Assembly (NCBI GenBank): GCA_003117195.1
Contig: BDSI01000140.1
Coordinates: forward strand, 167,467 to 231,466
Reading direction: 5' to 3'
DNA from: Eudorina sp. 2006-703-Eu-15
Taxonomy: Eukaryota; Chlorophyta; Chlorophyceae; Chlamydomonadales; Volvocaceae
Length of the DNA stretch: 64,000 bases
Shown: in pieces, positions 22,522 through 34,121 of the stretch
Position numbering within the stretch: position 1 is the stretch's first letter
How the letters are laid out: every line of letters starts with the position of its first letter
Position numbers and translations under genes: made by a program
The notes under the pieces: model-generated
Told to the model about the DNA's origin: nothing
Databases searched by the model: none
What the model saw: the letters and a program-made list of their open reading frames with translations, nothing else

Positions 22522-23266
22522 TTATTTCGTAATCGTGCAGCCTTTCGGATGATGCAGCATGGTGGTGGTGGTGGGTGGCGGTGTAGGGGGTGGGCGTGTC
22601 GGTTGATTTGCAGCGGTCGGTACTGGAGGTGGGGTCGTCCACAATGGTGGGTTACTGCCAGGCGGTATCGATACTGGAGGCCATACGTAGAGCGGGCTGC
22701 TGCTGCTGGCTGGCGATGGTTGCCTATGTTGGCGCACTGGTGTTTAGGTGGTCGTGGCGGCTTAGGTGGTTGCGGAGGCTGGGGGGCCGGGGTAGGAGGG
22801 CTTGCAGATTTTTTGTAGCTGCTGACGAGGTTCAAAGCTTCATAATATGGAGGGAGAGAAGAATAATCCAAATAACCCGGTGAAGGAGGTAGAGGAGAAG
22901 GTGGAAGAGGACGTGGAGGATGAGGAGGTGGTTGAGGTCTTGGGGTATACTGGCTAAGATCCCTCTCAGGTGGATGGTAATCTGCTGGCTCGTCCGGAGG
23001 CTGTGGTGGCGACGGTGGTGGTGGAGGGTCCGAAGATTTTGGTTGTCGAGCTGAGCGTAGTGGTTGCTTCTGTAAGGCTGCTAGCGGTGATTGCCGTGGA
23101 GGTGGTGAATTCGGCGGTGAAGGGGAAGGTTGCGGTGACTTTTTGGGCCTCGACCCTGCTGCAACTGCATTTGGTGGTGACGGTGGAAAGGGCTTGGGTG
23201 GTGGTCGGGGCAACCTGCTTGGCGAGGGTGACGGCGGCGGTGGCTTTGGCGGGCGCGGCTCAACAC
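22522..23266 (-). pseudogene. Proline-rich exon A, frameshifted paralogue of exon B
   Basis: Acceptor CCCCTCCAG, then phase-1 exon start at 23266. Opens PRPPKPPPPSPSPSRLPRPP, then KPFPPSPP, RPKKSPQPSPSPP and SSDPPPPPSPPQPPDEPAD, parallel to exon B. Near 22740 copy A reads GGTGTTT where copy B has GGTGGTTT. This one-base loss moves the conserved block QPSPASSSSPLYVWPPVSIP (then PGSNPPLWT) into another frame. That frame ends at 22522 after a shortened tail (PPPTPPPTTTTM). So the ancestral protein order is broken in this copy unless splicing rescues it. Ser-Pro motifs suggest a hydroxyproline-rich wall or matrix glycoprotein. Confidence 0.5.
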
Positions 23267-24591
23267 CTGGAGGGGACACGGGGCAATATATCGTGAGCGA
23301 GTGAGTACATATATAATTAGTGCGTAGCAATGTGAAGGTTGCATGTAAAACCCCTGCAACTAGCTACTGCAATCAATATTAAAAGGTTTCGTGGACATAC
23401 GTATTTTCAGCGAACAATGGCAGAGTACATATCCACTACCCACCAACTTGTCCGCCCGCCCGTTTGTGCGTGTCAGGCAAGGTTGTGATGACTTGACGTG
23501 AGGGTAGCTGGCCCTCAGACTCAAGCGCTTTGCATTACCGCGCGCTGTCTACATGTGAAGAAAGGCAGGTGGCCAATTCTGGCCAATCAAGACCGACATC
23601 ATAATCATTATTTCCGTCCATCCTTATTCCAACCAGCACCGTCATCGGCCGGCCATGTCGCCAGCCATCTCATGTAACGCTATCGAGCGGCTGAGTTAGT
23701 ATGTGTGTGCGATGCAGCAGACATGCATGGCGCATTATTGCGCTCGCTGGCAACCGTCGCTCTGCCGTACGTACGTACATACGAGCGACTGCTCGCCGCA
23801 ACCCTACCTAGAGCGCCCGCCCCGCCGCTTATGGATGGGGTTCAATCAATAGTTGCCGACACATGAACATACACGCGTACGTACAGCGGCCATAGGTAGG
23901 ATCGAATGCAATGCATCTATCTAATGCATCACTCCCGCACATACACATACACATGCACACACGTACGTTCATACTGACCACTCATCTATCAGCCCTCTCA
24001 CCTGCACCTCCTGGTAGCGCTGCGATCAACCTACGTGGCATAGGTCATCAAGGCAGGCAAAGATAAGATATCAGGCAAACGATAGAGGCACCGAAGGGCG
24101 GCACCTATGGCAGCTCGGATGGACTACTCGCTCGGGCGTTAACCCAATAAACCGTTCCAAGGTACTTGCTTCCATCCTCCTGCTGCATTGCTATCTATAT
24201 CACTATATCAGTGGCAGGGTAGGGGCGGGGTGCCAGCTGGCGTACAGGATGACCACTGTATGAGTATGCGCCTGCTGAAGCGGGCCGCGGGTCTGCAGAG
24301 GTAATAATGGGATAAGCTGCTGCGTGGAACAGCGCAATCAATTAGGGAAACAGTCATTGCATACGTACATACATAGTCATTGCATACGTACATACATGCA
24401 CTCTGTCGTCCAACTGCGGATATATATGTATGCATGCACGGCAAAATGCCGTACAGACTATACAGACGCTCACGCACGGTACAGCTAGCGAACCCAAATA
24501 AATGGGCCCCCCCATCATCCGATAAGCTTTTGCGTCTATCTTACAGTATAGATGGACCAGCAGCCACGCCCGCATCCACGCGCACGCTCAC
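23267..24591. repeat. Duplicated noncoding block (copy A) upstream of proline-rich exon A
   Basis: Collinear, by eye, with 28.7-29.56 kb plus 33.88-34.90 kb. Shared landmarks include TTTCCGTCCAT (about 23610 / 29450), the CACTCCCGCACATACACATA stretch (23930 / 34015), GCGATCAACCTACGTGGC (24021; GCGATGAACC at 34569) and GGTACTTGCTTCC (24160 / 34697). No ORF of note. It is probably intron or 5' region of gene A. Confidence 0.55.
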
Positions 24592-24806
24592 ATGAGGGTT
24601 GTCAGAAACGCAAAGACGCCGCAAGGCCGCCGTCGCATGCTTCCAGGTTCCAGCAGGAGGGAAAGCTCCAGGGAGAGCTCCACGTTGGCCATATCCATGC
24701 TCCCAACAGGGGCACGCACTACTAATGGAAGTTGTATGGACACTGCCGCAAACTTGCTTGGCGGAAGAACTGCACCTGCTGGATGCCGGATAGATGTTGA
24801 CTCAAC
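24592..24806 (-). CDS. Candidate upstream exon of gene A (conserved block)
   Basis: Bounded by a good acceptor (CCTTACAG at 24814-24807) and donor (GTGAGC from 24591), 215 nt. The open frame contains SMDMANVELSLELSLLLEP, then MRRRPCGVFAFLTTL. The matching block near 34900-35090 is almost identical over the second half, including both splice signals. The function is unknown. The exit phase (2) does not match the phase-1 entry of proline-rich exon A, so at least one exon is missing between them or the frame is wrong. Confidence 0.35.
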
Positions 24807-25679
24807 CTGTAAGGATCGATATGTCATGGTTATGAAGGAAACATCTCAGAGCTCAAGCTAAGGTTCCGTCCGCATTGCTTACATTCCTTCGGGTCACTAC
24901 AAGAACAACGGGATGGACCACGCAGTTGAGCCCCCAATGCCATGTTGGACGTCTCTCGTTGATCTACTACTGGTACTCAAAGATGTGCACGCAGATCACG
25001 AGATGGGCGGGTGTAGGTGCCTCAGAGCCGTTCGTTCAGAACGAGCTTTGCGCAGCTGTAGAAATGTATTCGAATTTTCTACAAGGCATTTTACGCTTAA
25101 GGCATTTACGACATGCATTCTTTAAAAGCACAAGAAAATACCTTTTATGATTTCAATGCATTAGGTTGACAGTAGTATGAGCATGTGTACATATATACCA
25201 CTACTTTTACCGAGTGCGTAAGGATGGAACGTAAGCTAGGAACTGCTAAACTAGCTAGAAATCGAGGGAAGGTGTTTAGAGCGGTAATAGTGGGCCTAAC
25301 GAACTACGGCAGCTAGCTATTGACGCAAACTTAAGGTATTTAGATAGTACCGTTTAGGCCTTAGCATTAACGACTCGATCGATAGATCATGAGTTGCCCC
25401 AGCTAGCTTATCATTGATTGTGGATACTGCCAATGGTAACCGAGCAATAACTGAATCCTACCATGCATACGACTATTAGGATGGAGGGCTACCTGCTGCG
25501 ACTGCCCGTACCTTCGCTCTCGCTACCGTGCAGCTGGCTAGATAGCTCGCTGTGGCAATCCCCAAAGCAAGATTGCATATATTTGCAGCTTAGACACGGC
25601 ACGCAGGAGAGAGGCGATTTTAGTTTCTAAGCTAGGTTTACTAGGTTCTGAACGGCAGCCGAACGGTTGTTGGTTATGC

Positions 25680-25701
25680 CCCGGTGACCCGGGTCACCGG
25701 G
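25680..25701. repeat. 22-bp perfect palindrome
   Basis: CCCGGTGACCC followed by its exact reverse complement, with no spacer, just upstream of a TATATATA at 25714. Confidence 0.8.
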
Positions 25702-25713
25702 ACTACTGTACTC

Positions 25714-26091
25714 CTATATATACTTGGAATCTTTCACTGTTCGGCATTCTGCTGCCTTCACTTTACGATCTTTGCTGTTCGCAAACTTTCCCCGCCCGCA
25801 CCCCGCCACACACATCCCCCCCGGCAGAGACGGCAGTGACTTCATTCGGCGGACAATGGTGCAAGACTGGATGGGCAAAGCGCGCCATGCAGTGTAAAGG
25901 CCCAATCCTGTGTTGCCATCATCCCCGGCGCCGGAGCCTAATGTTAGACAGCCAAATAGAAGGCTAGAGTTCAGAGTGTGCTGCACGACTAGCACGACAG
26001 CACCTAGCAGCAGTAGCAGCAGGGCCGTCACGTACGATGTATGGTCAGAGCATGGCACGCAAGCCTGTTTGTCATCTCTCGCTCGGTGCAA
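25714..26091 (-). CDS. Hypothetical small protein or first exon with hydrophobic N-terminal segment
   Basis: Minus frame from ATG 26091 to stop 25714, 125 codons. After MHRARDDKQACVPCSDHTS comes a hydrophobic stretch (YVTALLLLLLGAVVLVV) that could be a signal anchor, then a Gly/Cys-containing region (SLPGGMCVAGCGRG). It lies upstream of gene A on the same strand and could be its 5' exon, but I found no phase-proof splice connection. The leucine run is partly repeat-derived (CAG-type). Tentative. Confidence 0.25.
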   Translation of the reverse strand: MHRARDDKQACVPCSDHTSYVTALLLLLLGAVVLVVQHTLNSSLLFGCLTLGSGAGDDGNTGLGLYTAWRALPIQSCTIVRRMKSLPSLPGGMCVAGCGRGKFANSKDRKVKAAECRTVKDSKYI

Positions 26092-27724
26092 CGGTACATG
26101 AAATAAAGCAAATCAGGTCGTGCTCATGATGACCGTTGATCTGCATTGTATGGGACACTGACAAATAAAACTTGCATGTTGATTGCGTGATCATTTAGCG
26201 ACCCAGCCTGACCGCCCGCCAAACGGACGGATCCATCCGGCCAACAGCTGGAAGCGGGCCTTTCAATAAATGAAGGTAAAGGTGTGGTCCCATTCATAAT
26301 GCGTGCGACTGGGGCGAGTGGATGGATGGATGTCGTATGCGTATGGCCAGCAGCAGGACACGAAAACCTGAACGAATTATCTTATCGCCAAGCCATGGCG
26401 GCGGCCCGGTCTGATCTAAACCTAACTGATATGAGGAACGAAAGCAAGATTACTGCTAGACAGCTAATAAGCCCACGCGTTTGTGTGGTAGTTATTACCA
26501 GTCTCACGGAACTGCTGGCTCCTGCTTGATACATATAAGTGACCGGATCATTTGGTCTAACCCGCATTACGCGCAAGCATATCTCGGGCTAACCCCGCCC
26601 TCATCAACCGTGGCATGCATGCACAGCGAAGGCCACACTGTTCAGCGACCGGACCAGATTCGGCGGGCTGTCCAACCAATCAATCAAGACTACTACTCCC
26701 AACGTCTCATGAACGCTCCATCGAACTCCCGATCCGGACAACTTACCTGCAACTTTGCGGACACACACTCAACAACATGCATATGGCCCGATTCGGTGGA
26801 TCTGGATGGGAAGCCTGGGTGTATAGCCAACCTTGCTTACTTGCTCTACACCATATATACATGAATCTCACTATCTACGTATTTATCAACCGATCGACAC
26901 AAGCTTGTGGTCTTAAGACCACAAGCACACAACGTACGACCACCCCGCTCGCTGTTGCTTGGTTGCTGCGTTATTGCTGCATCATGGATGTGTGCTTTAA
27001 TACGTGGAACGAGACTTATTACACGCACATGCGCGGACGCCAACCAACACGCACGCAACGGGTCAGGATTGATGAGTCCGGCCTTCCAGCCAACTCCGCA
27101 GACTGCCGAGCTATCAAGTATCCGCGCATGCAACTTTCGTGATCATTACAAATGGTCGTCTCTGAACTTTGAGAGTTGCAGCAACATACAGCTAAGGCTC
27201 CTTGCTTGCTCGTCCGCTGTGTGCGCGACCATTGTACACCTCCTTGTTGTTACCCTTTTGCTTACTTATCGTGTCACCAGTCTAAATCTCTCTGTTGAGC
27301 AGCCGGCGAGTCGCAAGGACCAGTTAGCTACGTATGTAACTACCGATGCAAGAACGAACGAGCTAACGCTTCACGTGCCCTTCCCGTACCAACATGGCCG
27401 GTGCCTGAACACCCAGAAGTATCGGAATCCTTGCATGCACATGCGGCGCTAAATGTACTACGACCGCGCGCCGCCTCAGCTTTACAGCTCCACTCCATCC
27501 CTGCTGCCTATTAGCATACATGCGTACAGCCCTAACTTCTCCATGGCATCCTGACGACACCGAAATACATAGATGGCCCGCCTTGCTTCTTACAAGCAAG
27601 CAATCAGTAACTTACACGAGCTCCTACACGCACTGCCGATGGTCAGTCCTGGTCAGCTGCGGCGGCAGCTCGCGGCGGCCAGCTGCATGCCATTACACTG
27701 CCCGTCGTTTTGTTGACTTTTGTA

Positions 27725-28692
27725 TTAGCGGCGGCGGCTGTTAGTTGAGCGCTGCAAGCCTGCGGGGGTGGGCGTGGGCGGCGGCTGCCTGATGCTGCTG
27801 CTGGCCGTTGGTGAAGGTGAGGGTGGAGGAAGTGCCCCTCTAGGTGATGGCCGGGGGGGCTGCATGGTGGTGGGTGGCGGACGTGATGTGATTAGGAGCA
27901 GCGGCGGACTGCCGGCGCTGGCAGGACTGGGTAATGGGCGGGGCGGCGACGTTTCCGGCTGTCGGGTTGGCGGTGATGGAGATCGAGAGGGTTGCCTAGG
28001 CGGCGACGTAGGGGGTGGGTGTGTAGATGGCTGCTTATTAGGCGGCGGCGATGGGGTTGGCCATGTCCGTTGATTTGCGTTAGGTACTGGAGGTGGGGTC
28101 CACAATGGTGGGTTACTGCCAGGCGGTATCGATACTGGAGGCCATACGTAGAGCGGGCTGCTGCTGCTGGCTGGCGATGGTTGCCTATGTGGGCTCACCG
28201 GTGGTTTAGGTGGTCGTGGCGGCTTAGGTGGTAGCGGAGGCCGGGGTGGCGGGGTAGGAGGGCTTTCAGGCTCCGAAGGTGTATTGCTGATTAGATGTGG
28301 AGGCTCTGCATAGTGAGAAAAATCGTCCGGTGGAGGGGGGAGTGTTGGAGGGCTTGGAGTGTCCTGGTTGATAACTGGTGGTGGGGTATCTGCTGGCTCG
28401 TCTGGAGGCTGTGGTGGCGACGGTGGTGGTGGAGGGTCCGAAGATTTTGGCTTTAGGAAGTAGGGTGGCGGTTGCTTCAGTGAAGCTGGCGGCGGCGGTG
28501 ATTGCCGTGGAGGTGGTGAACGCGGCGGTGAAGGGGATGGGGGCGGTGACTTCTTAGGCCCTGACCCTACATTTGCTGGTGACGGTGGTGACGGTGGTAA
28601 GGGCTTGGGCGGTGGTCGGGGCAACCTGCTTGGCGAGGGTGACGGCGGCGTAGGCGGCGGTGGCTTCGGCGACCGCAGAACATGGGTGGTAC
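27725..28692 (-). CDS. Proline-rich exon B (hydroxyproline-rich glycoprotein-like, terminal exon)
   Basis: Acceptor CCTCCATCCAG, then phase-1 start at 28692; open to TAA at 27725, 321 residues, apparently the last exon. About half of the residues are Pro or Ser: PKPPPPTPPSPSPSRLPRPP, KKSPPPSPSPPRSPPPRQSP, SSDPPPPPSPPQPPDEPAD, then a less repetitive block (SPLYVWPPVSIPPGSNPPLW) and a long PPT/PSP tail ending GLQRSTNSRRR. In volvocine algae such SP/PP-rich modules are hydroxylated and glycosylated and occur in wall and matrix proteins (pherophorins, metalloproteinases), but no pherophorin or protease domain is visible here. Intact, unlike its frameshifted paralogue A. Upstream exons lie beyond several transposon insertions and are uncertain. 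Confidence 0.5.
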
Positions 28693-28877
28693 CTGGATGG
28701 AGGGGACAAGGGGCAAAACATCGTGAATTGCCAGCCAGTACCACATACAGCCTGCATGTCGTACCGAGTAGCGTTTAAGATCTGCTTAGGTAGGTTGCAA
28801 GTCAATGCCCTGATACCAATAATAACATGTGAAGGCATTGCTTGCCGCGCAACATCGGCAACAATCCGTAACCTCCA

Positions 28878-28879
<2 letters not shown>

Positions 28880-28936
<57 letters not shown>
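28880..28936. repeat. (TA)n microsatellite
   Basis: About 28 TA units ending immediately before the target duplication of the adjoining MITE. Confidence 0.9.
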
Positions 28937-28939
<3 letters not shown>

Positions 28940-28945
28940 ACGTAC

Positions 28946-29177
28946 CAGGGTGGCTATATTAAGATATAAATATATATTCGGCCGAAAACCTTGCGTTTTG
29001 TTAGATACTTTCCCTCGGTGGGAAAATGGGGTTTTAGATACTCATGGCCTCTCGCACGGGGAAAAGCCCCCTTTGAGTAGATAAAATGCCAGCAAAAGCT
29101 CCCTCCGACAGATACTTTCAGCACGATCGGGCAAGGAGTATCTCCGGCCGTAGAAACTCTGCAAAATAGCCACCCTG
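28946..29177. mobile_element. hAT-type MITE, 232 bp, 8-bp TSD CTACGTAC
   Basis: Ends CAGGGTGGCTAT and ATAGCCACCCTG are inverted repeats. CTACGTAC is present at both 28938-28945 and 29178-29185. CAGGG termini with 8-bp duplications are the hAT signature. Internal AGATACT/GTATCT motifs near the ends are shared with the longer copy at 34122. No coding capacity. Confidence 0.8.
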
Positions 29178-30024
29178 CTACGTACCAGCCATCGGCGAAT
29201 GTGTGTTGGTGTCAGAATGCATTCTTCCTCCATATGGGGGAGGAAGGCAGGTGCGTGTGTGAGGAAAGCGGAGTCTGTTGCAGACTCTAGGTGTGCTTTT
29301 GCATCACTGATATACGGTCATCGTATATGGCCACCTTCCCTGCCCCTTGCTTTCATCTTCTTAATAATCCACGCTAGGGTATGCCCAGCGTAAGATCGTA
29401 ATCGTAACGGGGGCAAACTCCTACGTACGTATGTACCGACCAGCGCATCATAATTTCCGTCCATTCACATGTCAACCAGCAGCGCCCTTATGTGCCACCT
29501 ATTTCATTCCAGCCCGCCCATCAAGCAAGAAGCCCGCCGCCAGCTGGTTACGGCTTACTAGCACTATGACGACGGGAGAATCGCGTTAGGAGCGCGTTAG
29601 AGCGCGTTGGGCCACGTTAGACCGCGTTGCGGCATAACTTTTCACGTTCACGACTGCGCACTCTAACGCCCAACTGTAACGCGATGAAATCGTATTTGCC
29701 CAAACAGCGCCTCCAGACATCGCAATCCAATTTGAAATCTATTGTTTGCTGCAATAGATGGCCTTTTGTAACTTGAGTTACATACTGAAGGCAGAGCATT
29801 TCCATGACAAACTTGTACCTTGCCAGGTCTGGAGTGCGTAAGAAAGCTAACGCAGCCTTAACGTGGACGCGTTACTACCCCATTGCGGCAATGTTAAACA
29901 AATTTAACCTTGTCGGCTCTGTTAATTACGTACAGAACAGTATCAACCGTAAACAGACCTTTCCTACATCTACTACATTTCCTACATGATACCAGCAGCT
30001 AAAATCTTCTGAAAATGACATGTA

Positions 30025-31806
30025 ATGACCTTGGCCCACTTCCTATCGAGCTGGATGTGTTGCGCCGCCAGGGTTTCTCGGGACCCTGGCACGTACCCTG
30101 TCACTCAGGCCGCTGAAACAACCTGGCCGGCACCTGCAGCCCCGGCCCGCAATGACGGGCAGCTGCAGGATATGTCAGCGCCCTGGCGATTCCAGGCGGC
30201 CCCAGGATGCGAGCAGCCTCGTTCGGACTTCACCGCCCTGGCAGCACTCTAGAGCGGAGATCACCGCCATGTGGGCTGGTGCTGCCGCCGCGCAATCAGG
30301 GCGGCAGTAGGTGCGGGCCACAGCAGCTGGATCTCAAACATTCCACAGCAGCCGCTGTTGCATTTGCTGCGACCGCAAGAACAGCAACGACCGCTGCAGC
30401 GTCAAGGGACATGTGCTGAACGCGCCAGCCGTAGCCATGGGACTGGACAGGTCAGGTGCGTGGTGGAAGCAGCAGCGCGGGTGGCGGCGGCAGGCAGGGA
30501 TGACATACGCTGCTTCGGTATCTGGGTAATACTGCGACCTTTTGTAGCGCTGAGTGTCCTTCGCTGTGAGTTGGACGCTGTGGGGACGCCGTACCCTATC
30601 CTGGTGCGAGGTGGTAGGGGAGTTCAGGTGCGTGCCGCGCACGATGGTGACTGTACTACCTGCACAACCGTGTGTATTGAAAAGGACTCATCGAAGGTCA
30701 GGGGAACAAGCGAAAGAGCGGGTGCGGGTGGGAGTGGGGGCGGCGGACGCAGAGGGCGGAAGAGAGTACCTTGGACAGGGCCATGGCGGCCCCCTAAAAA
30801 GGCAGGCGCCGCGCTGGCGTGGCGGCATTGTTTGCATTGTTCATCCCCAGATGCCTCAAAGCACCCCATCCGGCAGGTCCAGGAGGGTTCCGCAGTGAGC
30901 CTTGGGTAAGCTGCGCTTTTTACGGAGGACAGGAGCAGCAAGGCAGCGGATACTTAGAAAGAGCAAGCCCGGGGACGGCGGCGTCGGTGACTACGGCTGC
31001 AGCTTTGCCTATAGAAATCACGCGTGCGCGGGCGTTAGTTGACCTCCGGGACTTTTCCATGCATCGTGCCCCTGTCGCGGGACCCTCGGTGCGCCTTGCA
31101 GTGCGCACACCGTCGCGAAGCGAAGAACCCCCCACCCGCCCATTCCCCGGCTTCAGGTCGGTCGTGGTGCTTTTGTTCGGTGCACGTTGGACGAGCGCGC
31201 ACAGTGCACTTGCGGCATTACGTCGGTCAGCTGCGCCCTCCACCTGGGCTCGACCTCGTCGAGCTGTTCCCGGGGCCGCACACCAGCGGCGGCCTGCAAG
31301 GTTCTGCCTCCTCCGTACGCGGTGCTGGATGTCCCCGGCCGACCGTAGGCGGCTCTGCCGGAGCCTGAGGTCACTGGAGAGCCGCTGCGGGTGGGGCCCA
31401 GTCGCTGCCGCCGACTATGTTTTAGCGGCTGGCTTCTGGCTGCATGCATTTTTCCCTTGCAAAGGCTTTGCTTGGCGCTTCATCGTGCTTACATCGCCCC
31501 GCATGACATGTAATCTCCTGCTGCTCGGCACCCACCCGGCCTTGCCGCGCGGGGGAGAGGCGACCTGCCTCGCCGGCACTGATGGTTGCTGCCATGGCAG
31601 CGGCGACCGAGCTGGCGGGTCATCTGGCGGCTGGAGTAAGAGTCTCATTGCCGGCTTGCATTGGGGCTATAGCCTCGGTGTTGGCGGTGGGCCTGGTGGC
31701 GGACGAGCGGCTCACCCCGCTGGTTCGGGCGCTGTTGGTGTCACCCGAGGGCACCCTGTCAATGACAGAATGGGGCGCGGGTCCTGGGTATTATAGGAGG
31801 CCTTGA
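30025..31806 (+). other. GC-rich interior of the CACTA element with long plus-strand ORFs, function unknown
   Basis: Overlapping plus-strand frames of up to 325 codons (30819-31796). The last small frame (31582-31806) has a mixed hydrophobic and acidic composition (GAIASVLAVGLVADERLTPL) that looks more protein-like than the others. It could be transposon protein, captured host exon or chance; I cannot assign it. Confidence 0.3.
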
Positions 31807-33294
31807 GCCCCCAGCCCGTCTGGGGCTGCAGTGCGGTGTTCTGCATGTAATCCCCTGGTTTTTCCGCGCTGTGTCGCCTTTGCAGGCGTTTGTTTCAGGA
31901 AGGGGGCATGGGTTGGGCGCTGTGGCATCAAGCGAGCTAGTTTTCGAGACGCGGCCCAGCGGTCCATTATTGTGGGCCGGGCAGGTTGAGCGAGTTGCTG
32001 GAGTTCATTCCTTAGCGCGCGTTAGTCTTGACCCCCGCATGGCACGAGGAACGGCGCGTTGACGGTGTTGCCGGGCGTGCTTCGGGAGCCGCGCCGTGCG
32101 TGTACGGCTGTTTCGCGCCGTGTGTTTGGATTGCTCTACCGAACCAGCCAACAGCTTCCTTGGGACGTTCGGGGACTGACAGCGGAAGCAGCCGGCATAG
32201 CATCACACAATTAGTTTGTAAGTAGTTATTTTTTGGGTCTGTTACCCCAGGCGTGGCGTGAGTTGAACGGATTAGGAGGGCAGGTAACGGGGCGCTTGCG
32301 TGTATCGGAGGGTAACGGCCTGTATAGTCGCCGTACGGTACGTTGTGTAAGGTGCTAGCTAAGGTCAGGCGAGGACTGGACATTGTAATAAAGTCACTGC
32401 CTTCGCACTATGCATGAGGAGTTTCTACATTCCTTATCAGAAATTGCACTATAGCGTAGGCTAGCACAGCAAAGCATCCTCACCACGGTGGATGGCGCTG
32501 GCACACGAACAACTGATGCTGCACAAGGTCAGTTACTTTGCTTTATGAAAGCTTGTACATTCGCAACAAAATAAGATGATGGCAGTATATGAAAGTGTGG
32601 CGATATTTAAAGCAAAAGGGCGCCATATGGTTCTCACGCCCATTACCTGGTGTTCCTCGTGCTCGGTCGTGATTTGAACATATCGAAGTTATGCGCATTT
32701 GGTATGATGTTTACGTACAGGCCTCCAAGCGAAAGTGCAGATACGCTTGTTAGAAGTGTAGACGACGCCGAGCAGCGGTAAGTATTGAATTGTTCTTGTT
32801 ATGCTAATTGGTTTGCATTTCACCGTGTAGGCGGCATTGGCAAGTCGCATGACAGCTGCCGCAGTCGAGGACGCTTCGGATAAAATATTCTCGCGCAAAT
32901 AAGCGAGAAACACGGTGAGCGTGAGCATCGTTTACTACAGTCACTCTTATGATTGGATCCTTAGATTGACCACAAACACTGTTTGTCTGCAGGTCGGCGA
33001 GGTAGTTATGCCTCGCTTGGTTACCAATGCGGGGATGCCGAAAACGATCAGCGTTCATGGTGGATACATGGATTACCGCATCCGTTGTATGAGATCTGTA
33101 TTGGCGTGCGCGTTGGATTCTAAATGAACCTGCGGATGAATATAAGCTGTTCGGTGTTGTTCCTAGCAAAGACAGAGTAGGTGGTTGGAAAGATACGAAG
33201 GGAGGGAAGGCTACGTAATTTTCTGATAAGAAATGGGCGGTAAAGTCCATTCGTGGAACGTTATTGAATTCGTTTGGAGAGCCCTCCCTGCGCT

Positions 33295-33870
33295 TCATAG
33301 CGTTAAGTAGCGTCACGCGTAAGGACATCACGCTAGCTCGGAAGTTCGCGTTAAGTAGTCACCGTTTCGCGTTAGACACATGCGTTATTTTTACGCTGAA
33401 CGTTAGGTGTTTGTTATGTTTAACGTGTCTGGATCACTGTCTGCGTTGTACAACGCGAGCTGTTACGTGGTGAGCCATTGTGTGTGTTATACAACGCGAT
33501 CTCTAACGTTTTGCGTTAGGACACCACGTTAAAAATTACGCGTCGCGTAAATGGTCACCGGTGGAACGGTACCGTAGAACGTTACAATCCTAACGTGGTG
33601 ACGTCAAGTAACGCGGTCCTGTAGCGTGACTCATTTCTCAACCAGTCTGGCTTGCGCTAAACCTAACGCAACACTTTATCCTCTCAGGTGCTCCGGCCAG
33701 CCATGGCCCGGTCTAATCTAACGCATCACGTTAGGATTTCTCACTACACGTTAGCCCTGCGTTAGGTCCGCGTTAGCCAGCCACGTTAACCCACGTTAGC
33801 CAGCCACGTTACACCGCGTTAGACCACGTTACGTAAATTGCTTCTAACGCGCTCCTAACGCGGCCACCCG
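33295..33870. repeat. Right subterminal CGTTA/TAACG repeat array of the CACTA element
   Basis: More than 25 copies of CGTTAG, CACGTTA or their complements in about 575 bp, in both orientations. Subterminal arrays like this usually bind the CACTA transposase. Confidence 0.6.
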
Positions 33871-34121
33871 TCGTCATAGTGTAGGCTGACGACGCATTAT
33901 AATGCACTCGCTTTGCCTACTTTGCCCTAGAACCGTTCTACCCGTTGGCCGCACGGGGCACAATGCGACGAGCGGCCGTAGGTGGATCAATCGAGTGCTA
34001 TGTATGTATGTATCACTCCCGCACATACACATACATACACATACATACACATGCACACGTGTACACACGTACGTACGTTCCTGCTGACCACGCACTCATC
34101 TACGTATCAGCCCACTCCATC

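Larger units (their letters stand above)
24807..27724. other. Region between the two duplicated genes; little coding evidence
   Basis: The duplicated block continues to about 25215 and then ends. The rest is AT/GC-balanced with short CATACGTACATA-type repeats and no recognised family. Confidence 0.4.
29562..33881. mobile_element. CACTA (EnSpm-type) DNA transposon, 4,320 bp, TSD TAG
   Basis: The left end reads CACTATGACGACGGG and the right end is its exact reverse complement. Further in, both ends share CGCGTTAGGAGCGCGTTAGA, so the TIR is about 40 bp with a small indel. TAG lies at 29559-29561 and 33882-33884, the 3-bp duplication expected for CACTA elements. The subterminal zones carry many CGTTA/TAACG motifs, dense on the right. 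The interior 30.0-32.1 kb is GC-rich. I recognise no transposase in any frame, so it is probably non-autonomous or decayed. It is inserted in copy B of the segmental duplication, since the sequence outside continues the match to copy A. Confidence 0.75.

Noticed and set aside
29042..29233. Small minus-strand ORF
   Set aside because: Lies inside the 232-bp hAT MITE, whose termini and TSD explain the sequence.
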